A stretch of DNA of 64,000 nucleotides from an uncultured Mycoplasmatota bacterium (GTDB taxonomy: Bacteria > Bacillota_I > Bacilli_A > RF39 > UBA660): contig USFF01000003.1 of the NCBI GenBank assembly GCA_900553835.1, positions 7,192-71,191 of the forward strand, given 5' to 3'. Positions 17,833-26,767 of this stretch are shown one piece after another (the first letter of the stretch is position 1; the number at the start of each line of letters is the position of its first letter). A program made the position numbers and the translations under genes. Below the pieces are notes generated by a model, which worked only from the letters and a program-made list of their open reading frames with translations, was not told the DNA's origin and did no database searches.

Positions 17833-19024
17833 TTCTTTTTCTCTTTTTTGGTTTTATTATTAGAAATACTATAAATACTCCTAATATTATTACTATGTTA
17901 TTTTTTATAAATTTAAATAAACTAAAATGTAAGTCTTCACTAGTTATAGCATCTAATTCATCTACTAATTCGTTATCATAGTAAACTTTAATTGTGCCTA
18001 TTTTAGTGCCTTTTTTAGTTTTGTATGATATTTCTTTTGGACCATTATATTCTGTTTTTAATTTGTTTTTATCATATGGTTTTTCTATGTAGAGTGAAAC
18101 TTTTTTTGGTGAATTAATTAATACTACTTTTTCTTTTGCATTTTTTGTGTTTATTTTTTCTATAACTGTTCCTTCATCAAAAAGAGTTATGTTTTCAAAG
18201 TTTTCTTTTAGTGAGTTATATATTTTTTTTACATCTTTTAAGTTATTATAGTACCCATCATATGTATAGTCTGCTCCTGTTGTTACAGTTAGTATAGTAG
18301 TGCCATCAATAATGCTTTCTGTTGAAAGGCATAAACCTGCGTCATCTGTATAACCTGTTTTGCTTCCTTTTATAAAGGATACATCATAGTTTAGGTATTC
18401 ATTGTAATGACTAAGCGTTGACTCTAGTTTGATGTTATTTGTTGTTGTATAGTTCTTTGTTTCATATATTTTTTTAAATGTTTCGTTATTTAAACTGTAG
18501 TTTAACAAAGTCAATATGTCTTTAGCTGTACTGTAATGATTATCTATATCAAGTCCTGTTGTGTTTACATAGTTAGTATTATTCATTTTTAATTCTTTTG
18601 CTTTTTTATTCATTAGTTTAACAAAGTTATCTATGCTTCCTGTTAGACTTATCGCTAGGGCTTGTGTAGCATCGGCTCCTGAAGGTATCATACTACTATA
18701 AAGTAAATCTTCGTATGTTACTTTATCTCCTACTTTTAAACCGGCTACTGTAGCATCCCAAGGTATGTTTTTTAGCATATCACTTGTTATAGTTACTTTC
18801 TCATTTAAATCTTTTATGTTTTCTATTGAAACTATGGTAGTCATTATTTTAGTTAGACTTGCCATTGGAACTTCATCTTTACTATTTTTTTCATATAAGA
18901 TTTTGTTATTGTCTTTATTGTAAACAATAACATGTTTTGAGTTTAAACCATCTATTTCTAGTGCATAAACTAAGGATGGCATCAATAAGCAAATTGTAAT
19001 TAATATATATTTTAACTTCTTCAT
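17816..19024 (-). CDS. D-alanyl-D-alanine carboxypeptidase (DacA/DacF family)
   Basis: Exported low-molecular-mass penicillin-binding protein that trims the terminal D-Ala of the peptidoglycan stem. Signal peptide at residues 1-21, catalytic domain about 25-270, a beta-rich C-terminal domain, then a membrane helix (about 372-392) and a basic end. The active-site SxxK is SLTK; KTG is in KGSKTGYT. The middle motif, usually SGN, reads SGA (SGADA). B. subtilis DacF acts in spores, but I cannot tell a vegetative from a sporulation role here. gerQ lies upstream, ended by its own hairpin. Confidence 0.93.
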   Translation of the reverse strand: MKKLKYILITICLLMPSLVYALEIDGLNSKHVIVYNKDNNKILYEKNSKDEVPMASLTKIMTTIVSIENIKDLNEKVTITSDMLKNIPWDATVAGLKVGDKVTYEDLLYSSMIPSGADATQALAISLTGSIDNFVKLMNKKAKELKMNNTNYVNTTGLDIDNHYSTAKDILTLLNYSLNNETFKKIYETKNYTTTNNIKLESTLSHYNEYLNYDVSFIKGSKTGYTDDAGLCLSTESIIDGTTILTVTTGADYTYDGYYNNLKDVKKIYNSLKENFENITLFDEGTVIEKINTKNAKEKVVLINSPKKVSLYIEKPYDKNKLKTEYNGPKEISYKTKKGTKIGTIKVYYDNELVDELDAITSEDLHFSLFKFIKNNIVIILGVFIVFLIIKPKKRKRKKVAR

Positions 19025-19082
19025 GTATTTATTTTATCATATTTTTTTGTTTTTGTTAGTGTTTTTTGTTAAACTTTACAAA

Positions 19083-19102
19083 AAAATAGGTTTCCCTATT
19101 TT
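19083..19102 (-). terminator. Terminator after gerQ
   Basis: AAAATAGG (19083-19090), a 4-base loop and CCTATTTT (19095-19102), with a T run on the minus strand directly after the gerQ stop. Confidence 0.8.
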
Positions 19103-19433
19103 ATTCGTTTTTCTTATATTTAATTTTTTCATCAAATTCTACATAGTCTAGGTATATCATTAGGAGTAAATACCATTTACCTGTAGTTGGATCTGACAAT
19201 ATAACATGGTCCCTTCCTGCTTGCTCGATTATGCCAGTAAATTCTTTATCTCTCCAGTTAACTGAGTCTGGAAAACTCATGTATACTTTTGCTTTTTTCC
19301 CTTTGTTATTTCTTAGTATGTTTTCAATGTAACTTTGTTCCATTGGTAATTCGTCATTATCATCTTTAGCATTTACTGGTTCATAACTTGAGTATGGGAT
19401 GAAGTCTGAATTTTTGTAATAACTTCCATTCAT
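19101..19433 (-). CDS. gerQ: Spore coat protein GerQ
   Basis: 110 residues. After a variable N-terminus come SYIENILRNNKGKKAKVYMS and NWRDKEFTGIIEQAGRDHVI, then a YLLLMIYLDYV segment. This is the GerQ (YwdL) core. In Bacillus GerQ is an inner coat protein needed for CwlJ localisation and germination by calcium-dipicolinate, and is cross-linked by transglutaminase. AGGAGGT precedes the ATG. A sigma-E-like sequence lies at 19471-19499 on this strand, as expected for a mother-cell gene. No cwlJ is next to it. Confidence 0.92.
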   Translation of the reverse strand: MNGSYYKNSDFIPYSSYEPVNAKDDNDELPMEQSYIENILRNNKGKKAKVYMSFPDSVNWRDKEFTGIIEQAGRDHVILSDPTTGKWYLLLMIYLDYVEFDEKIKYKKNE

Positions 19434-19470
19434 TTTTATACCTCCTAATTAAGATTATTCATTTTCTTTT

Positions 19471-19499
19471 ATTTTAGAAGAATTTATAGTAAAATATAA
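19471..19499 (-). promoter_or_regulatory. Possible sigma-E promoter for gerQ
   Basis: On the minus strand TTATATT (19493-19499), a 14-base spacer and TCTAAAAT (19471-19478) resemble the sigma-E consensus kmATATT / CATACAnT with two or three mismatches. Only suggestive. Confidence 0.3.
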
Positions 19500-19511
19500 G
19501 TGGTGATAGAA

Positions 19512-20090
19512 ATGAAAGTTAGAGTTGGAGTGAGTAATAGACATGTTCATCTTTGTGAGAAAGATTTTAAAATTCTTTTTGAAAATGAAGATTTTTATAG
19601 CATAAAAGATTTAAGTCAAAAGGGTGAATTTGCATCTAATTTAATGGCAGATGTTAAAACAAACAAAGGAACTTTACATAATGTTAGAGTAATAGGACCT
19701 TTACGAGAAGTTTCACAAATTGAAATTAGCAAGACAGATGCTTATGTTTTAGGAATTAACCCTCCAGTTAGAATGAGTGGTAATTTAGATAATTCTAGTT
19801 TGGTTACTTTAGTTAATGGAGAAAATGAAGTAAATGAGGTCTCTTGTATTTTAGCACATAGGCATATTCATGCAAATGAAGATGATATCAAGAAATATGG
19901 ACTAGATATTAATAAGAAATACTCTTTAAAAGTAGATGGAGTCAGAGGCGGAATACTTGATAATGTATTAGTTAAAGTGAAAGATAATTATACTTTAGAA
20001 GTTCATATTGATACTGATGAAGCTAATGCTTTTAATCTTAATAATGGAGATTATGTGGAAATTATGGAAGGGGATAATTTAAATGGATAA
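19512..20090 (+). CDS. pduL: PduL-type phosphate acyltransferase
   Basis: 192 residues. Transfers an acyl group (acetyl or propionyl) between CoA and phosphate; outside microcompartments it serves as a phosphotransacetylase for acetate production. Two zinc-binding segments are visible, SNRHVHL near the N-terminus and LAHRHIHAN in the second half. There is no N-terminal encapsulation helix and no microcompartment gene nearby, so a housekeeping role is likely. GTG codons at 19500 and 19503 are part of the GGTGA ribosome site; the ATG at 19512 is chosen. Overlaps the prfB start by 8 bases. Confidence 0.9.
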   Translation: MKVRVGVSNRHVHLCEKDFKILFENEDFYSIKDLSQKGEFASNLMADVKTNKGTLHNVRVIGPLREVSQIEISKTDAYVLGINPPVRMSGNLDNSSLVTLVNGENEVNEVSCILAHRHIHANEDDIKKYGLDINKKYSLKVDGVRGGILDNVLVKVKDNYTLEVHIDTDEANAFNLNNGDYVEIMEGDNLNG

Positions 20091-21163
20091 GAAAGATATC
20101 ATTAAAGAATTTAATAGTTTTAAGACCGATATAACTAGTCTTGGGAGGGGTCTTTGACTACGAAAGTAAGTTATGTTTAATAGATAAGTTAGAAAACACT
20201 ACTAAGGAAGAAAATTTTTGGAGTAGAAGTGATAATCAAGAAATTATGGAGAAACTTTCTAGTTTAAAGAGTGATATAGAACTTTTTTCTAAAACTAAGA
20301 AATTAATAGATGATGATCTTGAACTTCTTGGTATGGAACTTACTTCAGACGATTTAAGTGTTATTAGTAATGATTTAAATGTTGTTAGAGATAATATTAA
20401 AGATTTAAGGCTTGTTATTCTTCTTTCTGGTGAATATGATAAGAATGGCGCTTATGTTGAGATACATAGCGGAGCAGGGGGGACAGAGAGTAATGACTGG
20501 GCCAATATGCTTTATAGGATGTATTTAAGATATTTTGATAGGAAAGGGTATAAGTATAGCATTATTAGTGAAAGTCCTGGAGAAGAAGTTGGTATAAAAG
20601 GTGCGATTATAGATGTAAGCACTCCTAATGCGTTTGGTTATTTAAAAGGAGAAACTGGTGTGCATAGGCTAGTAAGAATTAGCCCGTTTGACTCTAATAA
20701 AAGGAGGCATACCTCGTTTGCAAGTGTGTTAGTTACTCCTAAAATAGACACTAATATTGAAGTGGATATTAAAGATGAGGATTTGAAAATTGATGTTTAT
20801 CGTTCTTCTGGTGCCGGAGGGCAGAGTGTTAATACTACAGATTCTGCTGTTAGAATTACTCATTTACCAACAAAAATAGTTGTTACTTGTCAAAATGAGA
20901 GAAGTCAAATAAAGAACAAGGAGAAAGCTTTAGAAATTTTAAAGAGTAAACTTTATTTACTTGAAAAGGAAAGTCTTGATAAGAAAATAAACGATTTAAA
21001 GGGTAGTGTTATGGATGTTAATTTTGGTAGTCAGATAAGAAATTATGTTATGCATCCATATTCTTCAGTAAAGGATCTTAGAACGAATTATGAAACTAGT
21101 GATGTTTACGGAGTTTTAGATGGTAAATTAGACGAAATAATAGAGAGTTATCTTACTTTTTAA
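20083..21163 (+). CDS. prfB: Peptide chain release factor 2, with +1 programmed frameshift
   Basis: Recognises UGA and UAA stops. The gene is in two frames: ATG at 20083 reads 24 codons to an in-frame TGA (20155-20157). A +1 slip at CTT TGAC then continues in the frame ending at 21163, giving about 359 residues, the normal RF2 size. The SD-like GGGAGG three bases before CTT and the C after TGA are the classic autoregulatory signal: low RF2 favours frameshifting. The tripeptide SPF (RISPFDSN) and GGQ (SSGAGGQSVN) are present. It overlaps pduL; secA, its usual neighbour, is far away here. Confidence 0.96.
20143..20158 (+). promoter_or_regulatory. prfB programmed frameshift site
   Basis: GGGAGGGGTCTTTGAC: an internal Shine-Dalgarno-like GGGAGG, three bases, the slippery CTT, the UGA stop and a following C. 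It is nearly identical in layout to the E. coli site. Confidence 0.95.
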
Positions 21164-21172
21164 CTCTCTATT
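21139..21172. terminator. Hairpin across the converging ends of prfB and the SGNH-like gene
   Basis: A 12-bp stem (21139-21150 with 21161-21172) and a 10-base loop. It overlaps both stop codons. Confidence 0.7.
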
Positions 21173-21870
21173 TCTTTTATAATTTGATTTGCTATGTATT
21201 TGTAACCATGTAAACTAGGAAAGGCATTATTTTGATTTGGCATATACAAAGGATTGTTTTTGAATTCATCATTTATTTCTATATATTTTATGTTATATTC
21301 TTCTTCTATACTTTTATATAAAGCATCTATGTAATTAAATATGTTGTCTAAATTGTTTTCATTTTCTTCGGTTATTTTTATAGGATTATAGTATCCAACT
21401 ATATAAATCTTTTTTTTCGTTATTTTTCTTATTTCTTTTAAGAGAAGAGTGATGTTTTCATATAAACTATCTATGTTTTTGCACTCTAATTCTTTTAAAC
21501 TGTACGTACTTCTTAATTTGCTAAATAATTCTTCTGTTCCTATTGAAAGTGTTATAATGTCTGCTTTTTTTAGTGCTTGAGCAAGATTTTTACTAGAGTA
21601 GGGACTAGGATTTTTTATTTCTTCTATGAGGTCTTTTACTCTTAAGTCTTCTTTAATGTAATCTTTGTTTAATTCGGCATTTTTGTGATTTTGTTTTATG
21701 TAGTCATAAACATAATCAGTATAGGAAGAGTCATATGTGTCAAAGGGTGTGTGACCTTTAGCTAGATCGTCTCCAATTGATAAGTAATTGAAAGTACTAT
21801 TTTCTGTAATTTTATAAACTATTAGAATAGGGACTATGGAAAGAAAAAATATTATGAGTTTCTTTTTCAT
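21160..21870 (-). CDS. SGNH/GDSL-like exported protein with altered catalytic residues
   Basis: 236 residues. An N-terminal hydrophobic helix (about 3-20) acts as signal or anchor, followed by an SGNH-hydrolase-like fold. Block I is LSIGDDLAKG, where the nucleophile Ser of GDSL is Asp. Block III is IGTEEL, where Asn is usually found. Block V, FPSLHGYKYIA, keeps the His. It is unlikely to be a standard esterase. It lies between prfB (convergent, 4-bp overlap) and murA, so a cell-envelope role is possible. Confidence 0.78.
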   Translation of the reverse strand: MKKKLIIFFLSIVPILIVYKITENSTFNYLSIGDDLAKGHTPFDTYDSSYTDYVYDYIKQNHKNAELNKDYIKEDLRVKDLIEEIKNPSPYSSKNLAQALKKADIITLSIGTEELFSKLRSTYSLKELECKNIDSLYENITLLLKEIRKITKKKIYIVGYYNPIKITEENENNLDNIFNYIDALYKSIEEEYNIKYIEINDEFKNNPLYMPNQNNAFPSLHGYKYIANQIIKEIES

Positions 21871-21892
21871 AGAAAATCCTCCTCATAATATT

Positions 21893-23143
21893 TTACTCGA
21901 CTATTTTTATTTTAGCACCAACATTTTGCAATTTTTCTACTATGTCTTCATAACCTCTTAAGAGCAAAGTGATGTTATCTAAATATGTTGTTCCATCTGC
22001 GATTAAAGCCGCTAAAACAAGGGCAGCTCCTCCTCTTAAGTCAGGAATATATAATTCTTTTCCTTTTAATTCTACTGGACCATGTATTGTTAATACATTA
22101 TCTTTTATTTTCATGTTACCACCCATAGTATTTATGAGCTCGGCACTTTTAAATCTGGATTCATATATGGTTTCTGTTACTGTAGATATACCGTTTGCTT
22201 TTGCTAGTAATACAGTGAATACTTGCTGCATATCTGTTGGAAAGCCTGGAAATACTTCGGTTTTGATATCTGTTGTTTGTAGATTTTTGCATTTTGAAAT
22301 TGTTATTTCATCATTTTGTATTTTAAACTTTACACCACACTCACTTAGTTTAGTTAATACAGAGTTTATATGATCTTTTATAAAGCCCTTTATTTTTAAG
22401 TCTTTACCTACTAAAGCTCCTAAAACTATATAAGTAGATGCTTCTATTCTATCTGGAAATACTTCAGTAGAACCATTATCTAATATTTCACTTCCTTCTA
22501 TAATTATTGTGTTTGTACCAGCGCCTGTTATTTTAGCTCCCATTGATATTAAGAATGATGCTACATTTACTATTTCTGGTTCTCTTGCAGCATTCTCAAT
22601 TATTGTTGTACCTTCAGCATAAGAACTTGCTAGCATTAAGTTAATTGTTGCACCAACACTTGGAAAGTCAAGGTATATTCTAGCACCATGAAGTTTTTCT
22701 GCAGTTATTATGTATTTGTTTTTTATTATTTCTACATTAGCGCCTAATGCTTTAAAACCTTTTATATGTAGGTCAATTGGCCTTGCTCCTATATGACAAC
22801 CACCAGGAAAAGATATTTCTACTTTTTTAAATCTTGCTAGTAGTGAACCCATGAAATAGTATGATGCTCTCATTTGCTCTGATAATTCTTCTGGAATAGG
22901 TGTATTTTTAAGATTAGCTGTGTTTATTTCTAAAGCATTATCGTTTATTTTATAGTCACAATTTAGTATTTTAAGTATTTTTATTAGATATTCTATATCC
23001 CTAATTTTTGGAACGTTATATATTTTTGAACTATTCTTACAAAGTAAAGCAGCAGGCAATAAAGCAACTGCACTGTTTTTCGCACCACTTACGTTAATCG
23101 TCCCTGTAAGACAATTATTTCCTTCTATTTTTAATTTAGACAT
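21893..23143 (-). CDS. murA: UDP-N-acetylglucosamine 1-carboxyvinyltransferase
   Basis: First committed step of peptidoglycan synthesis: adds enolpyruvate to UDP-GlcNAc. 416 residues with GAKNSAVALLPAALL near the N-terminus, the active-site Cys in PGGCHIGARPIDLH (the target of fosfomycin), and DLRGGAALVLAALIADG near the end. AGGAGGAAAA precedes the ATG. Many Bacilli have two copies (MurA/MurZ); I cannot tell which this is. Confidence 0.95.
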   Translation of the reverse strand: MSKLKIEGNNCLTGTINVSGAKNSAVALLPAALLCKNSSKIYNVPKIRDIEYLIKILKILNCDYKINDNALEINTANLKNTPIPEELSEQMRASYYFMGSLLARFKKVEISFPGGCHIGARPIDLHIKGFKALGANVEIIKNKYIITAEKLHGARIYLDFPSVGATINLMLASSYAEGTTIIENAAREPEIVNVASFLISMGAKITGAGTNTIIIEGSEILDNGSTEVFPDRIEASTYIVLGALVGKDLKIKGFIKDHINSVLTKLSECGVKFKIQNDEITISKCKNLQTTDIKTEVFPGFPTDMQQVFTVLLAKANGISTVTETIYESRFKSAELINTMGGNMKIKDNVLTIHGPVELKGKELYIPDLRGGAALVLAALIADGTTYLDNITLLLRGYEDIVEKLQNVGAKIKIVE

Positions 23144-23211
23144 TTTTCCTCCTATATGGAATCTTCCATTTATAATATAAGTTTTTTATTAAGTTTAGTC
23201 AAGTGTTTTGT

Positions 23212-23745
23212 TTAAGGTTTACATATGAGGTAGACAATAAAAGTTATTAAAATAATGATACTTGTTATTTTTGAGTATATTTTTGCTTTTTTGTTTATGT
23301 ATTTTCCTAATGTGAAACCAATGTATGTAAATGTCCCACTTAGGAGCATAAATATGACACCTGATAATAGAATTTTATTTGTTATGCAGCTTAGTCCCAA
23401 ACCCAAAGTGAAGCTGTCTAGTGAGACTAAAAATGAAAAGACAATAGTATTTATTAGAGTTAATTCATATTCTTTTGTTTCTTCTTTTATACTTTTTATT
23501 GTTTCAATTAATATTAACGATAAAACTAATATGAGTACTATTTTAGAGTTTATTTTAATATATTCGTTTATGATAAAACCTATTTTATTTCCTATTAAAG
23601 GCATTATTAAATGAAAAATACCTACGGTTAGTGACGTAAGTATGCTTTCTTTTTTTTCCACTTTTAAAAGCCCATATGCTAGGCTTAAAGTGAATGCATC
23701 TAAACTTAATGTTATTCCAAGTGTTATTATTTTTAATATTTCCAA
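23212..23745 (-). CDS. MntP/YtaF-like membrane protein
   Basis: About 178 residues with six predicted membrane helices in two repeats. Each repeat carries a conserved Asp in a helix (LSLDAFTLSLAYG and SLDSFTLGLGLS). This is the MntP (manganese efflux)/YtaF (sporulation membrane protein) family. Its position next to spoIIR makes the YtaF type plausible, but sequence alone does not decide. The start is probably a TTG at 23745, which has GGGTGA five bases upstream; a GTG at 23754 has no ribosome site. Confidence 0.8.
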   Translation of the reverse strand: MEILKIITLGITLSLDAFTLSLAYGLLKVEKKESILTSLTVGIFHLIMPLIGNKIGFIINEYIKINSKIVLILVLSLILIETIKSIKEETKEYELTLINTIVFSFLVSLDSFTLGLGLSCITNKILLSGVIFMLLSGTFTYIGFTLGKYINKKAKIYSKITSIIILITFIVYLICKP

Positions 23746-23790
23746 CTTAGTCACCCATTAAATTATAGTTTTTTTCTTTAAAATTATGAG

Positions 23791-24309
23791 TTAAAATATT
23801 TTGTCTATTATTTCTTTTATGAAAAATTTGTATTCTACATCATCGGTTTCTTCTGCTTCCATTAAGCACAATGGAGGAAAAAGAACACACCAGTAATTGT
23901 CTCCACTACCAGAACCTATTTTTACTACCATGGATTCATATTCTCCTGCTCCATATTTTACTCCCTTATATATTTTTTCTGGAAAATAGTTTGTCCCATA
24001 ATTTATTTTAAAATCCATATTATAATTATTTTCTTTAAATACTTCTGATACTTTGTTTTCTACTAGATTTATATTTTCTTTTATACTTGTTCTTGCTTCA
24101 TTTATTGTTTTTGATTTTTCTATTTCTTTTATTACACCGTCAATAGAAGTTTTTACCTGTTCTTTTATGTATAAATCTTTCGGTGCATTACTATTTGGTA
24201 TTATTCTAAATCTTACTGAATTTTTTGGTACAATTACATATTCTTCTTTCGTGTTTACTACTGAGTATACTATGGTTATTAATGCAAGCACTATTATGAT
24301 TTTTTTCAT
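23791..24309 (-). CDS. spoIIR: Stage II sporulation protein R
   Basis: 172 residues with an N-terminal signal segment (about 1-17). SpoIIR is made in the forespore under sigma-F, exported to the intermembrane space, and triggers SpoIIGA to process pro-sigma-E. The family marks are clear: VRFRIIPNSNAPKD near the start and YWCVLFPPLCLMEA near the end. It lies after prmC, a common position. The AAAGG ribosome site lies at the edge of a hairpin (24314-24346). Confidence 0.94.
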   Translation of the reverse strand: MKKIIIVLALITIVYSVVNTKEEYVIVPKNSVRFRIIPNSNAPKDLYIKEQVKTSIDGVIKEIEKSKTINEARTSIKENINLVENKVSEVFKENNYNMDFKINYGTNYFPEKIYKGVKYGAGEYESMVVKIGSGSGDNYWCVLFPPLCLMEAEETDDVEYKFFIKEIIDKIF

Positions 24310-24313
24310 TTAA

Positions 24314-24346
24314 AAACCAACCTTTCTACTAAATATTGGTTGGTTT
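24314..24346 (-). terminator. Hairpin between prmC and spoIIR
   Basis: AAACCAACC and GGTTGGTTT arms (9 bp) with a 15-base loop, then TTT on the minus strand. It ends within a few bases of the spoIIR start. It may terminate the prfA-prmC transcript; it also holds part of the spoIIR ribosome-binding site. Confidence 0.65.
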
Positions 24347-24355
24347 AGTTTGTTT

Positions 24356-25078
24356 TTATTCACTATAAATAAATAGATATCTTGTTTTTTCAGCTAAATC
24401 TTTTTCAAATTTGTATTTAATACTGCTATCAAAGTATTTTTTTATTAGTTTTGTTAAATCTTCTTCACTTTTTTCATTAATTTCTAGCGCAATTAGATAT
24501 TTTTTATTAGTGTATTTATGTATAGATTTAAATATTTTTTCTATATGGTCTAGGCCTTTTTCTCCACTATAAAGGGCTAGCACAGGTTCTTTAAGTACAT
24601 TTGTTGGTAGTTTTTCACTTATCGTTACATATGGTGGATTACTAATTATGACATCATATTTATCATTTATTTTTTTAAATAGATTACTTTTTATAAGTTT
24701 AACATTTAAGTTTAACTCTTTTTTATTTTTTCTTGCTACTTTTAAAGCTTTTGATGATATGTCAGACATTGTAATAGTGCTTTCTGGTAATTCTTTTTTT
24801 AGAGTTAAACCTATTGCTCCACTTCCTGTACATAAGTCTAATATTTTAGGGTTTGTGAAGTTTAATTTTGCGATATATTTAAGAGTTTTTTCTACTAGAT
24901 ATTCAGTTTCATACCTTGGAATTAAAACATTTTTATTTACATTTATTTTTAAACCATAGAAGTTTACATATCCAATTATGTATTGAACAGGATAGTCATT
25001 TTCTATTTTTTTAATGTTCTTCTTAGTAAATTTATTTAGTTTTATTAATTCTTCTTTGTCTAAGTTATTAATTTTCAC
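24356..25078 (-). CDS. prmC: Peptide chain release factor glutamine methyltransferase
   Basis: Methylates the Gln of the GGQ motif in RF1 and RF2. The SAM-binding motif is ILDLCTGSGAIGL and the catalytic loop is IISNPPYV. At 240 residues it is shorter than the usual 280, mainly in the N-terminal helical domain. The start overlaps the end of prfA by 11 bases, the standard prfA-prmC pair. Confidence 0.94.
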   Translation of the reverse strand: MKINNLDKEELIKLNKFTKKNIKKIENDYPVQYIIGYVNFYGLKINVNKNVLIPRYETEYLVEKTLKYIAKLNFTNPKILDLCTGSGAIGLTLKKELPESTITMSDISSKALKVARKNKKELNLNVKLIKSNLFKKINDKYDVIISNPPYVTISEKLPTNVLKEPVLALYSGEKGLDHIEKIFKSIHKYTNKKYLIALEINEKSEEDLTKLIKKYFDSSIKYKFEKDLAEKTRYLFIYSE

Positions 25079-26132
25079 TTTCTATACCCATTTTTAGTTT
25101 TTGATCTTCTGTTATTAAAGCTTCAATAACTTCTTCTAGATTACCTTCCATTACTTTGTCTAAGTGCATTATTGTGAAGTTTATTCTGTGGTCTGTTAGT
25201 CTGTTTTGTGGATAGTTATATGTTCTTATTTTTTCAGATCTATCTCCAGTACCTATTTTTGCTTTCCTGTTTTCTCCTAGTTCTTTTTCTTGTTCTTGCT
25301 GTTTAAGGTCATATAATCTTGATTTTAGTATAGTTAATGCTCTTTCTTTGTTTTTTATTTGACTTCTTTCTACTTGGCAGTACACCATTAATCCTGTTGG
25401 TATGTGTGTTACTCTTACTGCAGAGTCTGTCGTGTTTACACATTGTCCACCAGCACCTGAGGAACGGCATACATCAATTTTTAAATCTTTATCTAATAAT
25501 TCTACTTCTATGTCTTCTTGTTCCGGCATTACTAAAACTGTTGCAGTAGATGTGTGTACTCTTCCTTGTGTTTCTGTTGCAGGTACTCTTTGTACTCTAT
25601 GGGAACCACTTTCATATTTTAATTTAGAGTATACGTTATCTCCTGAAAGTATAAATTCTATTCCAGCAAATCCACCAGCTTCTCCAGGAACTTCATTTGT
25701 TATTTCTAATTTCCATCCCATTTTTTCTGCATATTTTGAGTACATTCTGAATAAGTCACCGGCAAAGATGTTCGCTTCATCTCCTCCAGCTGCACCTCTT
25801 ATTTCCATGATAACATTTTTTTCGTCATTAGGATCTTTGGGAAGCAAAAGAATTTTTATTTCTTCTTCTAATTTTTCTTTTTTTATATTTAAATTTTCTA
25901 ATTCTTCATGTGCGAATTCGCTTAGTTCTTTGTCATGAATCATTTCTTTAGCTGCTTCTATATCACTTAGTACTCTTTTATATTCTTCAGCTTTTACTAC
26001 AGTTTCTTCTAAATTTGTTTTTTCTTTAGAAACTTCTTTCATTTTTTTGAAATCATTATATATTTCTGGTTTTGTTAATTCTTCTTCTAAGTATTTATAT
26101 CTATTTATTATTATATTTAATCTTTCTATCAT
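25068..26132 (-). CDS. prfA: Peptide chain release factor 1
   Basis: Recognises UAA and UAG. 354 residues. The anticodon-like PxT motif is in RVPATETQGRVHTS, and SSGAGGQCVNTTDSAVRV holds the catalytic GGQ. The N-terminal coiled domain is about 1-105. It is upstream of prmC, which modifies it. Confidence 0.96.
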   Translation of the reverse strand: MIERLNIIINRYKYLEEELTKPEIYNDFKKMKEVSKEKTNLEETVVKAEEYKRVLSDIEAAKEMIHDKELSEFAHEELENLNIKKEKLEEEIKILLLPKDPNDEKNVIMEIRGAAGGDEANIFAGDLFRMYSKYAEKMGWKLEITNEVPGEAGGFAGIEFILSGDNVYSKLKYESGSHRVQRVPATETQGRVHTSTATVLVMPEQEDIEVELLDKDLKIDVCRSSGAGGQCVNTTDSAVRVTHIPTGLMVYCQVERSQIKNKERALTILKSRLYDLKQQEQEKELGENRKAKIGTGDRSEKIRTYNYPQNRLTDHRINFTIMHLDKVMEGNLEEVIEALITEDQKLKMGIESEN

Positions 26133-26173
26133 TTTCAGCTTCCTTTCTTTAAATAATTATTAAAATTATTTAG

Positions 26174-26608
26174 CTAAAGGTCAGAGTCCATCTCATCATC
26201 AATTACTACTAAATCTTTGTATTCGTCTTCCGCTTCGTCATCGTCACTTTCTTTAGTTTCATCAATGTACATATCTTCTTCTATTTCTTCATTTCTTTCT
26301 TCTTCTATTTCATCTGTTAAGTCTTCTTCGTCATCTAAATCAGTTAGTTCTATTTTTGCAGTGTGGTTTTCTCTTAGATCCCAATATCCGCCTTCTAACT
26401 GAATAAATCTTTTTTCAGTTGATAATAGACTAAAGAAGTCAGCTAAATGATTTTCAGCTTCCTCTTTGTTTAATTTTAACTGATCAATTACTTCATTAAA
26501 TAAATCAAGTAATTTCATTTTTTTTCCTTTTTCTTTTAGGATTACATATGCTATATCATCATATGACATAGTTTCAATTTGTTCTTCACTTATACTTTTT
26601 AATTTCAT
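26174..26608 (-). CDS. rpoE: DNA-directed RNA polymerase delta subunit
   Basis: 144 residues: a folded N-terminal domain (about 1-88; MSYDDIAYVILKEKGKKM, GGYWDLRE) and a long, highly acidic tail rich in Glu and Asp (about 89-144). Delta is specific to Firmicutes. It helps RNA polymerase release from nucleic acids and respond to initiating NTP levels. Monocistronic, divergent from a class A PBP gene. Confidence 0.93.
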   Translation of the reverse strand: MKLKSISEEQIETMSYDDIAYVILKEKGKKMKLLDLFNEVIDQLKLNKEEAENHLADFFSLLSTEKRFIQLEGGYWDLRENHTAKIELTDLDDEEDLTDEIEEERNEEIEEDMYIDETKESDDDEAEDEYKDLVVIDDEMDSDL

Positions 26609-26767
26609 TTTACAATCATTCCTTTTCCACTAAAATTATACTGAATTTTTTCAATAAATCAAGTCATTTTGTTAATCTTTTTTATTATATTCATATTTAT
26701 TGTAAATTATATGTGTTTTTTACTTATATTTTTTTATATTTTTTTAATAATAATTGTAGGTGAATTT

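Noticed and set aside
20141..21163. prfB read as a truncated gene or pseudogene, because its long frame lacks the N-terminus
   Set aside because: The missing part is in the -1 related frame from 20083 and is joined by the classic programmed frameshift cassette.
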